Counted from the first letter of the stretch, positions 24,370-33,857 are shown. The stretch: DNA of 38,182 bases from Bacillota bacterium (GCA_030705825.1 JAUZPR010000016.1:1-38182); one strand, 5' to 3'. Notes: generated by a model not told the origin, from the letters alone. Translations and numbers: made by a program.

Positions 24370-24382
24370 TTGGTTCACCTTC

Positions 24383-25801
24383 CTAAAATCTGAAATCTCT
24401 GCTTCCTTTACTGATATTTATTAGATTTTCCTTAACAATCTCTCTGACCTTTTCTTTTGGTATATTCGGTATTTCCTTTTGAATAAGAGCTTCACCAATG
24501 GCCTTTGTCTCAGGCGAAGCATAATCCTCAAGATATTCCTTCAGCGTCATAAGGGCATTAGGGTGGCAGCAGTTTAGTATCTGACCGCTTTTGCACAGGC
24601 TCATAAACCGGTCACCGGTCCTGCCTTCCCTGTAGCACGCAGTACAAAAGCTTGGGATGTAATCCATTTCCATAAGCCATTTTATAACTTCATCAAGTGT
24701 TCTCCTGTCATTTACATCAAACTGTGCAGTATTTTCATCTTCCGGTTCGGGTTCGCAATACCCGCCTACGCTGGTTTTTGATGCTCCGCTTATTTGAGAG
24801 ATTCCAAGATGGAGCACCCGTTCCCTGCAAGCCTTGCTTTCTCTGGTAGATACGATCATTCCCGTATATGGAACTGAAATACGGATGCATGCTACAATTT
24901 TGGCAAATATGTCATCATTGATACTGTTACTGAAAGAAGCGGGATCTACATCGTCAGCTGGACGGATTCTGGGTACGCTTATGGTATGAGGACCTACTCC
25001 GAGTGCCGCTTCGAGATGTTCAGCATGCATAAGCAATGCAGCAAATTCATAACGGTATAATTCGAGTCCGAACAACACACCAAGACCTACATCATCTATG
25101 CCGCCAAGCATGGCCCTGTCCATCGCCTCTGTATGATAGGCATAATTGTGTTTCGGCCCTGTAGGATGCAATTTTTCATAGCTATCCTTATGGTAGGTCT
25201 CCTGAAAAAGTATATACGTACCAATTCCGGCATCCTTCAGCTTTTTATAATTTTCTACGGTTGTTGCAGCTATATTGACATTTACACGCCGGATTGCACC
25301 ATTCTTATGCTTTATGCTGTAAATGGTATCAATACACTCCAGAATATACTCAATCGGGTTGTTTACCGGATCTTCGCCGGCTTCTATTGCAAGCCTTTTA
25401 TGGCCCATATCCTGAAGAGCGATAACTTCCCGGCGAATCTCGTCCTGTGTCATTTTCTTTCTGGTAATATTTTTGTTCTTCATATGGTAAGGGCAGTATA
25501 CGCAGCCGTTTACACAGTAATTGGACAGGTAGAGTGGTGCAAACATTACTATGCGGTTGCCGTAAAAATCTTTCTTTATCTGTTGTGCAAGAGCATATAT
25601 TTCCTTGTTTTTTTCTTCCAGCTGACAATCAAGTAAAACGGCCGCCTCCCTATGTGAAAGCCCCTTGCGGAGCTTTGCCTTTTCAATTATGCGGTCAATC
25701 AGCTGTACATTGTTTTTATTCTTTTCAGCATACTCAAGCGTTTCGAGAACCTCCTGGTGCGATATGAATTCCTCTGCTTTTGATGACCTTGGATTATACA
25801 T
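24383..25801 (-). CDS. hydG: [FeFe]-hydrogenase maturase HydG (radical SAM tyrosine lyase)
   Basis: HydG cleaves tyrosine to deliver CO and cyanide on an iron-cysteine synthon for the H-cluster. The radical SAM motif is CVNGCVYC (Cys96, Cys100, Cys103 with the start used here). The auxiliary cluster motif near the C-terminus is FCTACYREGRTGDRFMSLCK. The track begins 28 codons upstream; the ATG at 25801 (MYNPRSSKAEEF) follows GGGAG by 7 bases and yields 472 residues, the normal size. It lies 58 bases after hydE and 13 before hydF. Confidence 0.97.
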   Translation of the reverse strand: MYNPRSSKAEEFISHQEVLETLEYAEKNKNNVQLIDRIIEKAKLRKGLSHREAAVLLDCQLEEKNKEIYALAQQIKKDFYGNRIVMFAPLYLSNYCVNGCVYCPYHMKNKNITRKKMTQDEIRREVIALQDMGHKRLAIEAGEDPVNNPIEYILECIDTIYSIKHKNGAIRRVNVNIAATTVENYKKLKDAGIGTYILFQETYHKDSYEKLHPTGPKHNYAYHTEAMDRAMLGGIDDVGLGVLFGLELYRYEFAALLMHAEHLEAALGVGPHTISVPRIRPADDVDPASFSNSINDDIFAKIVACIRISVPYTGMIVSTRESKACRERVLHLGISQISGASKTSVGGYCEPEPEDENTAQFDVNDRRTLDEVIKWLMEMDYIPSFCTACYREGRTGDRFMSLCKSGQILNCCHPNALMTLKEYLEDYASPETKAIGEALIQKEIPNIPKEKVREIVKENLINISKGSRDFRF

Positions 25802-25859
25802 ATTAAAACTCCCTTCTTGGTTAAGGTTAAAAACTTCTTCCCCTAAAGTAATGATTTTT

Positions 25860-26903
25860 TTATAAGATTGATTTGTGATCTCCACGAGAAACCGATATAT
25901 GGCAGCCGATAGCTTCTATCCGTTTTTGCAGGCAATACCGGCATTCAGCAGCCTCATCCCCCGTGCAAATCTTGTTATCGTAAAGCAAATATTTCTTCCT
26001 CACGTCTACAGGTGAAAGATTGGGCATGACCACATTAGCTCCTGCCAGTACACCCATCTCTCTGCCTTTGGTGTGGATAGTTCCCAGTGCGGTAGTTGCC
26101 GGCAGCAGTACCTGCGGAAGCATTAAACGGATGATTCCCAGTAAAAACAGGGTAAGCTCCAGTGTTCCAGCCGTTTCGCCGGCAAAAGGGGTCCCGTGAT
26201 GCGGTATGAATGGGCCTATTCCCACCATATGCGGATTGAGCTCCTTTATAAACTGCAGATCCTCGACCAGGCAGTCGGTGGTCTGATAAGGTGAACCTAC
26301 CATAAAACCGCAGCCTACCTGATAACCGATTTCTTTCAAGTCATACAGACATTTTTTTCTGTTTTTTAGAGACATTTTTGATGGGTGAAGTCTTCCATAA
26401 TGCTCTTCGTTTGCAGTCTCATGTCTTAAAAGGTAACGGTCGGCACCTGCATCATAAAACGCTTTGTATGTTTCATAGCCCTTCTCGCCTAAAGAAAGTG
26501 TAACGGCACACATAGGATAGCCTTTTTTTATACTGCGGATGATATCAACCATTTTTTCGTCCGAATAATAACCGTCCTCTCCGCCCTGTAGGACAAAGGT
26601 ACGAAAGCCCAGATCATATCCCATTTTACAGCAATCGAGTATCTGTTCCTTTGATAGGCGGTACCTTTCAACACTTGAATTGCTTTTGCGGATACCGCAG
26701 TAATAGCAGTCATTTCTGCAATAGTTGGTAAATTCTATAAGGCCACGTATGTATATATCATAACCATAATTTCTGATCCTGACCCCTCTGGCCTTTTCGA
26801 AAAGATACTCAGAAATTTCAGGATTCCGGTTATCTATCAATTCCTTATACTCTTGAGGCAAAAGCGAGGATGTTTGATAAAGCTTGTCAATAAGCTGCTT
26901 CAT
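25860..26903 (-). CDS. hydE: [FeFe]-hydrogenase maturase HydE (radical SAM)
   Basis: HydE acts on the HydG product to build the dinuclear precursor of the H-cluster. The radical SAM motif CRNDCYYC places cysteines at 62, 66 and 69. The BATS-like C-terminal half contains GIGPFIPHHGTPFAG and ALGTIHTKGREMGVLAGANVVMPNLSP. Length is 347 residues, normal. The ATG follows AGGAGG by 5 bases and overlaps the end of the upstream regulator gene by 17 bases, so the two are translationally linked. Confidence 0.97.
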   Translation of the reverse strand: MKQLIDKLYQTSSLLPQEYKELIDNRNPEISEYLFEKARGVRIRNYGYDIYIRGLIEFTNYCRNDCYYCGIRKSNSSVERYRLSKEQILDCCKMGYDLGFRTFVLQGGEDGYYSDEKMVDIIRSIKKGYPMCAVTLSLGEKGYETYKAFYDAGADRYLLRHETANEEHYGRLHPSKMSLKNRKKCLYDLKEIGYQVGCGFMVGSPYQTTDCLVEDLQFIKELNPHMVGIGPFIPHHGTPFAGETAGTLELTLFLLGIIRLMLPQVLLPATTALGTIHTKGREMGVLAGANVVMPNLSPVDVRKKYLLYDNKICTGDEAAECRYCLQKRIEAIGCHISVSRGDHKSIL

Positions 26904-27174
26904 CGGTTCCTCCTGCTTTCTCCTTGCCTGTTATCTTTGAAAATACAGCCTTAGAGCTTACACCCTTAAGTTTACCAAGCTTTCCGGAAAGGGCACTGAT
27001 AATATCCTGATTGGCATCCACAACAATACTTATTATGCTTATACCCTTTTCACGGTAGGGCAGTCCCATTCTACCAATTATATACTTACCATATTCGTGT
27101 AATATACCGTTTACCTTTTCAGCAGAATCAAAGTTTTCAACAATAATCCCTATAACAGCCACTCTTGTATCCAA
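26887..27174 (-). CDS. TM1266-type putative iron-only hydrogenase system regulator
   Basis: A 95-residue ACT-like protein beginning MDTRVAVIGIIVENFDSAEKVN and containing IIGRMGLPYREKGISIISIVVDA, the pattern of the TM1266 family found beside hydrogenase maturase genes. A regulatory role is proposed for the family but is not demonstrated. The start is TTG at 27174, preceded by GGGAGGG. It is the first gene after the roughly 190-nt leader, and it overlaps hydE by 17 bases. Confidence 0.88.
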   Translation of the reverse strand: MDTRVAVIGIIVENFDSAEKVNGILHEYGKYIIGRMGLPYREKGISIISIVVDANQDIISALSGKLGKLKGVSSKAVFSKITGKEKAGGTDEAAY

Positions 27175-27362
27175 AAAAACCCTCCCTTCTTTTAATCAAA
27201 TCTCTTATATAAAATAAAATGCGCCTCGGAAGGCGCAGTATGATCATAAATCAAGCTTTTGATAATTATGAAAATTGCTGTACCTTCCGCCTTATATCTG
27301 GTATTCGGCGTCAGAAACAATTATGTTTTATCCCTTGTCAAAAGAAATCTCTCGTGACTTGG
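27175..27362 (-). other. Structured leader of the hyd operon, riboswitch-like, class unassigned
   Basis: The predicted transcript runs about 188 nt before the first codon and ends in a hairpin TGCGCCT / AGGCGCA (27220-27237) followed by TTTTATTTTA. Upstream, CGGAAGG (27283-27289) is perfectly complementary to CCTTCCG in that hairpin (27227-27233), giving a possible antiterminator. Further upstream CGCC/GGCG and TACC/GGTA pairs interleave around 27281-27310, as in a pseudoknot. I do not recognise a known riboswitch class. Confidence 0.55.
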
Positions 27363-27369
27363 TAATTTT

Positions 27370-27398
27370 AATTTATAATATTTTTAAGTAATTGTCAA
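27370..27398 (-). promoter_or_regulatory. Promoter of the hyd operon
   Basis: Minus strand: perfect TTGACA (27393-27398), 17 bases, TAAATT (27370-27375). An alternative -10 is TATAAA with 15-base spacing. It lies between the hppA terminator and the hyd leader. Confidence 0.65.
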
Positions 27399-27421
27399 TA
27401 CTTTAACGAAGTTTGCTTTTT

Positions 27422-27461
27422 ACTTAAAAAAACAGCCGTACAGTTAAAACTGTACGGCTGT
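27422..27461 (-). terminator. Terminator of hppA
   Basis: Minus strand: a perfect 14-bp stem ACAGCCGTACAGTT with a 2-base loop, followed by TTTTTTTAAG. It is 15 bases after the hppA stop codon. Confidence 0.93.
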
Positions 27462-27475
27462 GATTGTTTTAAGAC

Positions 27476-29968
27476 TTAGTCGTTTTGTGAGGTGATTCTC
27501 ATTTTGTAGAATGAACGCCATACAAACACAAACGCTACAGCTATAAAAAATCCGCCGATATATGGAGCAATACCTCTGAATGAATCAGATATTGCTATTT
27601 CCATAGCAAGCAAACCGAAAAGTGTAGTGAATTTGATTATAGGATTCAAAGCAACAGATGATGTATCCTTGAAAGGATCACCTACTGTATCTCCAATAAC
27701 TGTTGCATCATGAAGCGCAGTTCCTTTTGCCTTCAAATCTACTTCAACTACCTTCTTTGCATTATCCCAGCAACCACCGGCATTTGCCATGAATATCGCC
27801 TGGAACAAGCCGAATACTGCAATTGAAATCAGGTATGATATAAAGAAGGATACAGGACGTGCAGCATCAATAATTGTAGCCTGTGATGCGCCATCAGCAA
27901 TCTTCCCAGGTGCAGAGAAGAATGCAAATGCAAGAGCAAAGGAGAATATTGCTATGAAGATATTGAACATACCCTTCTGGGCATATTGCGTACAAATCTT
28001 AACAACTTCCTTTGACTTTTCTGTAGCGGCTTTCTGGCTTGCATTTTCATCCAGCTGAATATTTTTCTTAATATATTCAACCGCTCTGTACGCACCTGTT
28101 GAAACAGCCTGCGTGGAAGCACCGGTAAACCAGTAGATTACTGCACCGCCGCAGATAAATCCTAAGATTGTGTATGGGTTTAATATATTAAGAATGTTCT
28201 CGGCAGGAATTCCGCCTAAAACATTTTTACTTATAACCAGTATAAGCGAGAATATCATTGTAGTTGCACCAACAACCGCCGTACCTATAAGAACAGGCTT
28301 TGCAGTCGCTTTAAAGGTATTGCCTGCACCATCATTAGCTTCAAGATAATATTTTGCTTTTTCAAAATCCGGTTTGAAACCGAAATCCTTTTCAATTTCC
28401 TTATCAACATCAGGTATTTCTTCAATAAGAGAAAGTTCGTATATTGACTGGGCATTATCTGTAACTGGACCGTAGCTGTCAACAGCTATCGTAACAGGGC
28501 CCATACCGAGGAAACCGAAAGCAACCAGACCGAATGCAAAAATCGGAGGATAAATCATTATTTCTCCCAAAGCATGTTGGCTGAACAAGTAAGCAACAAA
28601 CATAAGTACAAAGAACACTGAGCCCATCCAGAAACCGCTGAAATTACCTGCAATTAAACCTGAAAGAATATTAAGTGAAGGTCCGCCTTCTTTTGAGGCT
28701 TTAACAACTTCCTGAACATGAGCGGATTTTCCACTTGTGAATATCTTTGTGAATTCAGGTATTACTGCAGCACCGAGAGTACCGCAGCTAATGATTCCTG
28801 CAAGTATATACCACAGCGAAGTGGATTTTGTATAAACATCATTAGCAGTACCAGGTCCGATTAGCAAATAACTTACAACAAAAGTAACGATAATGGATAA
28901 AACTGAAGTTATCCAGACAAGGCTTGTCAAAGGAACTTCAAAATCCATATCATCATTATTGACAAATCTCATCTTGCTTACGAACTTGTTAATATAGAAA
29001 GAAGCAACTGAAGTTAATATCATCAATACACGCATTACAAATATCCATGTCAGAAGGTTAGCCTGTAAAACTGCATCACCTTTACCGACTGCAAGGCATA
29101 TGAATGAAATCAAAGCAACTCCGGTAACACCGTAAGTTTCAAAACCATCAGCAGTAGGGCCTACGCTGTCGCCTGCATTATCGCCCGTGCAATCTGCAAT
29201 AACTCCAGGGTTACGTGGATCATCTTCTTTAATTTTAAATACAATTTTCATCAGGTCGGAGCCGATATCCGCAATTTTTGTAAAGATACCGCCTGCTATA
29301 CGAAGTGCACTTGCACCTAAAGATTCGCCTACGGCAAATCCAATAAAGCTGGCTCCAGCCAAATTACGGGGTATGAAGAGAAGGATACACAACATCATGA
29401 ACAACTCTACGCAAATCAAAAGTACACCTATGCTCATACCAGCATCAAGCGGTATGTTCAAAAGCTTTAACGGTTTTCTTTCCAATGAGGCAAATGCCAT
29501 TCTGCTGTTTGCAAGTGTATTCATCCTGATACCAAACCAGGCAACACCATACGAACCAGCTATACCGACCACGGCAAAAGCCAGGATGAGCAGTACTCCA
29601 CCAAGGCCTTTATCCTGAAGGAAACCGAAGTAGAAAGCTATACATGCTCCAATGAATACAAAAAGTATTGCAAGGAATTTCCCCTGTTGAAGCAGATACG
29701 TTTTACAAGTCTCATAAATGGTATTTGCTACATCAAGCATGGACTTGTGTGCTCTAAGTTTTCTTACTCTTGTAAATTGATAGAATCCGAAAAGCATACC
29801 CAATACACATATTACCAACCCAATGTACAGAAGTGTGTTTTGAGTGTTTGAGAGTGAAGGAACGTTTATATCCGCTTCACTTGCAAAAGCCATGTTCGGT
29901 ATAAGAAGAATGAATAGCAGACTTGATAAACCGACCAATGCCTTTGTCTTTCTCTTGGCGTTTTTCAT
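27476..29968 (-). CDS. hppA: Membrane-bound ion-pumping pyrophosphatase (probably K+-independent)
   Basis: Hydrolyses PPi and pumps H+ (or Na+) across the cell membrane, recovering energy from biosynthetic PPi. Catalytic acidic motifs are EDDPRNPGVIADCTGDNAGD near residue 248, DSYGPVTDNAQSIYE near 497 and VIGDTVGDPFKDTSS near 763. About 16 hydrophobic helices are apparent. In AGNTFKATAKPV the Lys at the potassium-switch position suggests K+ independence, although the usual partner Thr is Ala here. At 830 residues it is longer than the common 660-700. The extra length includes a cleavable-looking N-terminal signal (ending NMAFASEA) and an acidic insertion after the second motif. Ion specificity cannot be fixed from sequence alone. 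GGGAGG precedes the ATG. Confidence 0.95.
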   Translation of the reverse strand: MKNAKRKTKALVGLSSLLFILLIPNMAFASEADINVPSLSNTQNTLLYIGLVICVLGMLFGFYQFTRVRKLRAHKSMLDVANTIYETCKTYLLQQGKFLAILFVFIGACIAFYFGFLQDKGLGGVLLILAFAVVGIAGSYGVAWFGIRMNTLANSRMAFASLERKPLKLLNIPLDAGMSIGVLLICVELFMMLCILLFIPRNLAGASFIGFAVGESLGASALRIAGGIFTKIADIGSDLMKIVFKIKEDDPRNPGVIADCTGDNAGDSVGPTADGFETYGVTGVALISFICLAVGKGDAVLQANLLTWIFVMRVLMILTSVASFYINKFVSKMRFVNNDDMDFEVPLTSLVWITSVLSIIVTFVVSYLLIGPGTANDVYTKSTSLWYILAGIISCGTLGAAVIPEFTKIFTSGKSAHVQEVVKASKEGGPSLNILSGLIAGNFSGFWMGSVFFVLMFVAYLFSQHALGEIMIYPPIFAFGLVAFGFLGMGPVTIAVDSYGPVTDNAQSIYELSLIEEIPDVDKEIEKDFGFKPDFEKAKYYLEANDGAGNTFKATAKPVLIGTAVVGATTMIFSLILVISKNVLGGIPAENILNILNPYTILGFICGGAVIYWFTGASTQAVSTGAYRAVEYIKKNIQLDENASQKAATEKSKEVVKICTQYAQKGMFNIFIAIFSFALAFAFFSAPGKIADGASQATIIDAARPVSFFISYLISIAVFGLFQAIFMANAGGCWDNAKKVVEVDLKAKGTALHDATVIGDTVGDPFKDTSSVALNPIIKFTTLFGLLAMEIAISDSFRGIAPYIGGFFIAVAFVFVWRSFYKMRITSQND

Positions 29969-30065
29969 TAAGACATCCTCCCTTTACTTGTAGTAATTGA
30001 TAGAAATATGTGAAGATTCTTCCTCCATTGAGAAAGAATTCGAAATAAAAATCATACCAGCATAC

Positions 30066-30094
30066 ATTATAATACCTGGTTTTCAAATATTCAA
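30066..30094 (-). promoter_or_regulatory. Promoter of hppA
   Basis: Minus strand: TTGAAT (30089-30094), 17 bases, perfect TATAAT (30066-30071), about 98 bases before the hppA ATG. Confidence 0.75.
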
Positions 30095-30158
30095 GACAAA
30101 CTGACAAACTTTGATAATAAAGATTTCATGAAATTTTTCCCAGTTGAAGAATATAAGC

Positions 30159-30193
30159 AAAAAGCCGTGACGCTTATAGCTTCACGGCTTTTT
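30159..30193 (-). terminator. Terminator of the tRNA-Gly pair
   Basis: AAAAAGCCGTGA / TCACGGCTTTTT, a 12-bp stem immediately downstream of the second tRNA, with a T-run on the minus strand. Its symmetry would let it work in both directions. Confidence 0.9.
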
Positions 30194-30194
30194 A

Positions 30195-30268
30195 TGGAGC
30201 GGGTGATGGGAATCGGACCCACGCAATCAGCTTGGAAGGCTGATGTTCTACCATTGAACTACACCCGC
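30195..30268 (-). tRNA. tRNA-Gly, anticodon TCC
   Basis: The minus strand folds as a cloverleaf: acceptor GCGGGTG / CACCCGC, D-arm TAGTTCAATGGTAGAACA, anticodon stem around CTTCCAA (anticodon TCC), T-arm GGGTCCGATTCCCAT, and CCA encoded at the 3' end (30195-30197). It is 74 nt including CCA and is second in a two-tRNA unit. Confidence 0.95.
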
Positions 30269-30271
30269 AGA

Positions 30272-30346
30272 TGGAGCGGGTTACGAGATTCGGACTCGCG
30301 ACTTTCACCTTGGCAAGGTGACACTCTACCACTGAGTTAAACCCGC
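30272..30346 (-). tRNA. tRNA-Gly, anticodon GCC
   Basis: Minus-strand cloverleaf: acceptor GCGGGTT / AACCCGC, D-arm TAACTCAGTGGTAGAGTG, anticodon stem TCACC / GGTGA enclosing TTGCCAA (anticodon GCC), T-arm GCGAGTCCGAATCTCGT, encoded CCA at 30272-30274. It lies 3 bases upstream of the other tRNA-Gly. Together the two read all glycine codons. Confidence 0.95.
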
Positions 30347-30366
30347 ATTTGCTCTCTGCAAAAGAT

Positions 30367-30395
30367 ATTATACAGAGTTGCCCTTGCTTTGTCAA
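30367..30395 (-). promoter_or_regulatory. Consensus promoter of the tRNA-Gly unit
   Basis: Minus strand: perfect TTGACA (30390-30395), exactly 17 bases, perfect TATAAT (30367-30372), 20 bases before the first tRNA. This is as strong a sigma-A promoter as can be written. Confidence 0.92.
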
Positions 30396-30466
30396 GGCAA
30401 ATATGTTTGGAATTTAGATGGAATTGTGCCAAAATTTTATCTGCTATTATACTGATATAACTGTAG

Positions 30467-30485
30467 GGGCGGCCACCGGCCGCCC
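30467..30485. repeat. GC-rich palindrome GGGCGGCC / GGCCGCCC
   Basis: An 8-bp perfect stem with a 3-base loop in an otherwise AT-rich spacer, preceded by TGTAG. There is no T-run on either side, so it is unlike a simple terminator. It resembles the short GC-rich palindromes dispersed in many genomes; a dispersed-repeat identity is inference. It is about 35 bases downstream of the glnS stop codon. Confidence 0.6.
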
Positions 30486-30518
30486 GCTAAATTATATACT
30501 GTTATTGTGAATTACATA

Positions 30519-32237
30519 TTACGTGGTTTTAGCTCGTTCTGAAGAGGATAGCTTTGCCCAAGTATCCTTCAGTCCCACTGTCCTGTTAAACACCGGTACT
30601 CCTTCTTTTGAATCCACCGAATCAACGCAGAAATAACCCATTCTCAAAAACTGATACTTGCTTCCGGCAGGTGCATTGACAAGACTTGGCTCTACCTTGC
30701 AATCCCTTAATACTTCAAGCGAACTTGAATTGAGGTAATCCTTGAATTCAAGCCCGTCCTTTTCTTCAGATGGATTGGGATTGGTAAAAAGATTATCGTA
30801 TAGTCTTACTTCGGCATCCACACAATGAGCGGCAGACACCCAGTGTATAGTACCCTTTACTTTACGTCCATCGGGAGCGTTGCCGCCTTTTGTCTCCGGA
30901 TCATAAGAACAGTGGAGTTCAATTATTTCACCGGTCGCTTCATCTTTAACCACTTTATCGCATTTTATAAAATATGCGTTTTTAAGACGTACCTCACGGC
31001 CTGGTGACATACGGAAATAGTTTTTAGGAGGCTCTTCCATAAAGTCATCCTGTTCAATATACAGTACTTTAGAGAATGGAACCTTTCTAAAGCCTGCATT
31101 AGGATCTTCCGGATTGTTTTCAGCTTCAAATTCTTCTGACTGGTTGTCCGGGTAATTGTCTATTACAACCTTTAACGGACGAAGTACAGCCATAACACGG
31201 TGCGCTGATTTATTAAGGTCTTCCCTGATGCAGTGTTCCAATAATGCTATATCTACAGTACTTGCTGTTTTTGCAACACCTATTCTTTCACAGAAATTCC
31301 TTATTGACCATGGTGTATAGCCTCTCCTGCGTAAACCCGAAAGAGTTGGCATTCTTGGGTCATTCCAGCCCGAAACATATCCTTCTTTCACAAGAGCCAG
31401 CAGCTTTCTCTTACTCATCATAGTATATGTTATATTAAGACGGGCAAATTCTATCTGCCTTGGTTTGGATTCAAGATCAACATTATTCACAACCCAGTCG
31501 TAAAGCGGCCTGTGATCCTCAAATTCCAGAGAACATAGTGAATGAGTAATACCTTCAACGATATCCTCTATAGGATGGGCAAAGTCGTACATCGGATATA
31601 TGCACCATTTGTCACCGGTTCTATGGTGACTTGCTCTAAGAATTCGGTAAATAACCGGATCTCTCATATTTATATTTGGCGACGCCATATCTATTTTTGC
31701 TCTTAATACTCGTGAACCGTCAGCGAATTCCCCTGCTTTCATACGTTCAAACAAATCAAGATTTTCCTCAACAGACCTGTTACGGTAAGGGCTTTCCTTA
31801 CCAGGTTCGGTCAAGGTTCCTCTATACTCCCTGATCTGGTCGGCATTAAGATCGCATACAAAAGCCATTCCTTTTTTAATCAATCTTATTGCACAATCAT
31901 ACATGGTTTCAAAATATTCCGAAGCATAGAAAAGCCCGTCCCAGTTAAATCCAAGCCACTTTACATCTTCCTTTATTGATTCGACATACTCAACATCTTC
32001 CTTGCTTGGATTAGTATCATCAAAACGAAGATTACATTTTCCACCATACTTTTCAGCTGTTCCGAAGTCTATGCATATTGCTTTTGCATGTCCTATATGC
32101 AGATAACCGTTAGGCTCGGGCGGAAATCTCGTATGAATCCTTTTACCTTCATATTTTCCATTTTCAATTTCTTGGTCAATTATTTCATGAATGAAATTCG
32201 ATGGTTTCTGGATTTCCTCATTTATCTGGGGTTCCAT
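30519..32237 (-). CDS. glnS: Glutaminyl-tRNA synthetase
   Basis: Charges tRNA-Gln with glutamine. Class I signatures are [17 protein letters not shown] (HIGH motif, near residue 38) and the KMSKS equivalent TMMSKRKL near 272. The N-terminal half contains [22 protein letters not shown]. The C-terminal beta-barrel anticodon-binding region is present, ending [14 protein letters not shown]. Length is 572 residues, normal for bacterial GlnRS. Most Firmicutes lack glnS and use the GatCAB amidotransferase route, so its presence implies acquisition in this lineage. GGGAGGTG precedes the ATG. It follows gltX across a repeat-filled spacer, and no separate promoter was seen. Confidence 0.97.
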   Translation of the reverse strand: MEPQINEEIQKPSNFIHEIIDQEIENGKYEGKRIHTRFPPEPNGYLHIGHAKAICIDFGTAEKYGGKCNLRFDDTNPSKEDVEYVESIKEDVKWLGFNWDGLFYASEYFETMYDCAIRLIKKGMAFVCDLNADQIREYRGTLTEPGKESPYRNRSVEENLDLFERMKAGEFADGSRVLRAKIDMASPNINMRDPVIYRILRASHHRTGDKWCIYPMYDFAHPIEDIVEGITHSLCSLEFEDHRPLYDWVVNNVDLESKPRQIEFARLNITYTMMSKRKLLALVKEGYVSGWNDPRMPTLSGLRRRGYTPWSIRNFCERIGVAKTASTVDIALLEHCIREDLNKSAHRVMAVLRPLKVVIDNYPDNQSEEFEAENNPEDPNAGFRKVPFSKVLYIEQDDFMEEPPKNYFRMSPGREVRLKNAYFIKCDKVVKDEATGEIIELHCSYDPETKGGNAPDGRKVKGTIHWVSAAHCVDAEVRLYDNLFTNPNPSEEKDGLEFKDYLNSSSLEVLRDCKVEPSLVNAPAGSKYQFLRMGYFCVDSVDSKEGVPVFNRTVGLKDTWAKLSSSERAKTT

Positions 32238-32260
32238 AAAGCACCTCCCGGTTTATTTTA

Positions 32261-32356
32261 AATAGGTTATGGGTGGAATAGGTAGAATGGGTGGAATGGG
32301 ATATCTTTTTTTCTATAAGTAAGGGATTCCTATTACCTATTCTACCTATTACCCTC
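32261..32356. repeat. Inverted low-complexity repeat (GGTGGAAT / ATTCTACC family)
   Basis: The left arm reads as GGTGGAATA, GGTAGAATG, GGTGGAATG, GG. The right arm is the complement, ATTCC, TATTACC, TATTCTACC, TATTACCC. The block fills the spacer between the gltX stop codon (its last bases form part of the TGA) and the glnS ribosome site. The unit length alternates between 7 and 9 bases, unlike the strict heptamers elsewhere. Confidence 0.82.
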
Positions 32357-33815
32357 ATTTACTACTCAGTTTCTCAATTCCTACATTAATTCTTCTAAGG
32401 GTCTCTTCCTTACCAAGTATATCGGCAATTTCTATTGCTCCGCCAGGAGTAACTGCCTTTCCTGATACGGCCGTACGTACCGGCCAAAGCATCTGGCTGT
32501 TTTTAATACCTGATTTTTCAACCAATGAAAACAGTACTTCATGTATTTTCTGTTCATTCCATTCATTTATGTCTTCCAGCGCCTTCTCGGCTTGCTTCAG
32601 GCTTTCAAGGGCAATTTCCTCGGTTGTTTTCATCTTCTTATGAACATAAAGAGATGTGTCATATTCGGGTAATGTATCGAAAAAGTCGGTATTTTCAGGT
32701 ATAGTACTTAAAATCTCAGTTCTTGCCTGAAGAAGCCGGCTGACTTTTTTAATATCAATATTTTCATTCTTAACAGCTTTTTTCAAATAAGGGTATGCTG
32801 CCTGGTAAAATTCCTCCGGAGTAAGTTTCCTTATATATTCACCGTTAAGCCAGTTAAGTTTGTTTATATCAAATATTGCCGGTGATTTGCTCAAGCCTTC
32901 AAGAGAAAATATCTTTTCCAATTCCTTGAGCGTAAATATCTCCTCATCAGTATTGCCTGGGCTCCATCCCAAAAGTGCGATATAATTTACAACAGCTTCA
33001 ACAAGGTACCCCGATGAAATCAAATCCTCGAATGACGGGTCCCCTGCTCTTTTACTAAGTTTCTCGGTCGGAGACTTCATAATTAACGGGAGATGGATAT
33101 ATGTAGGTATCTCCCAGCCGAATGCCTGGTAAAGCAAATTATACTTGGGTGTTGATGAAAGATATTCATTACCCCTCACAACATGTGTGATTTCCATAAG
33201 GTGGTCATCCACAACATTTGCAAAGTTATATGTAGGAAGTCCGTCAGATTTTATAAGAATCTGATCATCAAGTACACTGTTATCTACGGTCAATGTACCA
33301 TATACTGCATCATCAAAGCTGGTTGTTCCAGTATCTGGCATTTTTTGTCTTATTACATAAGGTTGACCCTCAGCCACTTTCTTTTCCGCTTCTTCTCTGC
33401 TTATATTCATACAATGTCTGTCATATCTAAAGACTTTTCCTTCTGCCTCATAAGAATCCTTCAGTTGTGTCAGCCTCTCCTGGGAACAGAAACAGTAATA
33501 TGCCGATCCATTATCAATCAATTTCTTGGCATAGTCCAAATAGAGACCTTTTCTCTGGCTTTGTACATAAGGTCCGTATTCACCGCCTATATCAGGGCCT
33601 TCATCATGTCTTATTCCAGCAAGCCTTAGAGACTTGTATATAACTTCTACTGCCCCTTCCACATACCTTTTTTGATCGGTATCCTCTATCCTTAAAATAA
33701 ACTTTCCATTGTTTGATTTTGCAATCAAATACTCATAAAGTGCCGTTCTCAAGTTACCAATATGCATATATCCGGTAGGGCTTGGCGCAAATCTGGTTCT
33801 TACTTCGGTAGCCAT
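32355..33815 (-). CDS. gltX: Glutamyl-tRNA synthetase
   Basis: Charges tRNA-Glu with glutamate. Class I motifs are [21 protein letters not shown] at the N-terminus (HIGH variant HIGN) and [12 protein letters not shown] near residue 243. Length is 486 residues from the ATG at 33815, normal. The track start at 33860 is upstream of the predicted -10 box, so it cannot be right; the chosen ATG follows AAGGAG by 9 bases. With glnS beside it, this enzyme may be restricted to tRNA-Glu rather than also mischarging tRNA-Gln, but specificity cannot be read from sequence alone. Confidence 0.97.
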   Translation of the reverse strand: MATEVRTRFAPSPTGYMHIGNLRTALYEYLIAKSNNGKFILRIEDTDQKRYVEGAVEVIYKSLRLAGIRHDEGPDIGGEYGPYVQSQRKGLYLDYAKKLIDNGSAYYCFCSQERLTQLKDSYEAEGKVFRYDRHCMNISREEAEKKVAEGQPYVIRQKMPDTGTTSFDDAVYGTLTVDNSVLDDQILIKSDGLPTYNFANVVDDHLMEITHVVRGNEYLSSTPKYNLLYQAFGWEIPTYIHLPLIMKSPTEKLSKRAGDPSFEDLISSGYLVEAVVNYIALLGWSPGNTDEEIFTLKELEKIFSLEGLSKSPAIFDINKLNWLNGEYIRKLTPEEFYQAAYPYLKKAVKNENIDIKKVSRLLQARTEILSTIPENTDFFDTLPEYDTSLYVHKKMKTTEEIALESLKQAEKALEDINEWNEQKIHEVLFSLVEKSGIKNSQMLWPVRTAVSGKAVTPGGAIEIADILGKEETLRRINVGIEKLSSK

Positions 33816-33848
33816 AATTCTTTTCTCCTTAATTAAAAACTGAAAAAT

Positions 33849-33857
33849 ATTATAACA
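33849..33857 (-). promoter_or_regulatory. Extended -10 promoter of gltX
   Basis: Minus strand: TGTTATAAT, an extended -10 element, 34 bases before the gltX ATG. The -35 (TTGCTT, 19-base spacing) is weak, which is common with extended -10 promoters. Confidence 0.55.

Noticed and set aside
25802-25885. 28-codon N-terminal extension of HydG in the track
   Set aside because: The ATG at 25801 has a good ribosome site and yields the usual length and cysteine numbering.
30467-30485. GC-rich palindrome as the glnS terminator
   Set aside because: No T-run follows the stem on either strand, so it was listed as a palindrome only.
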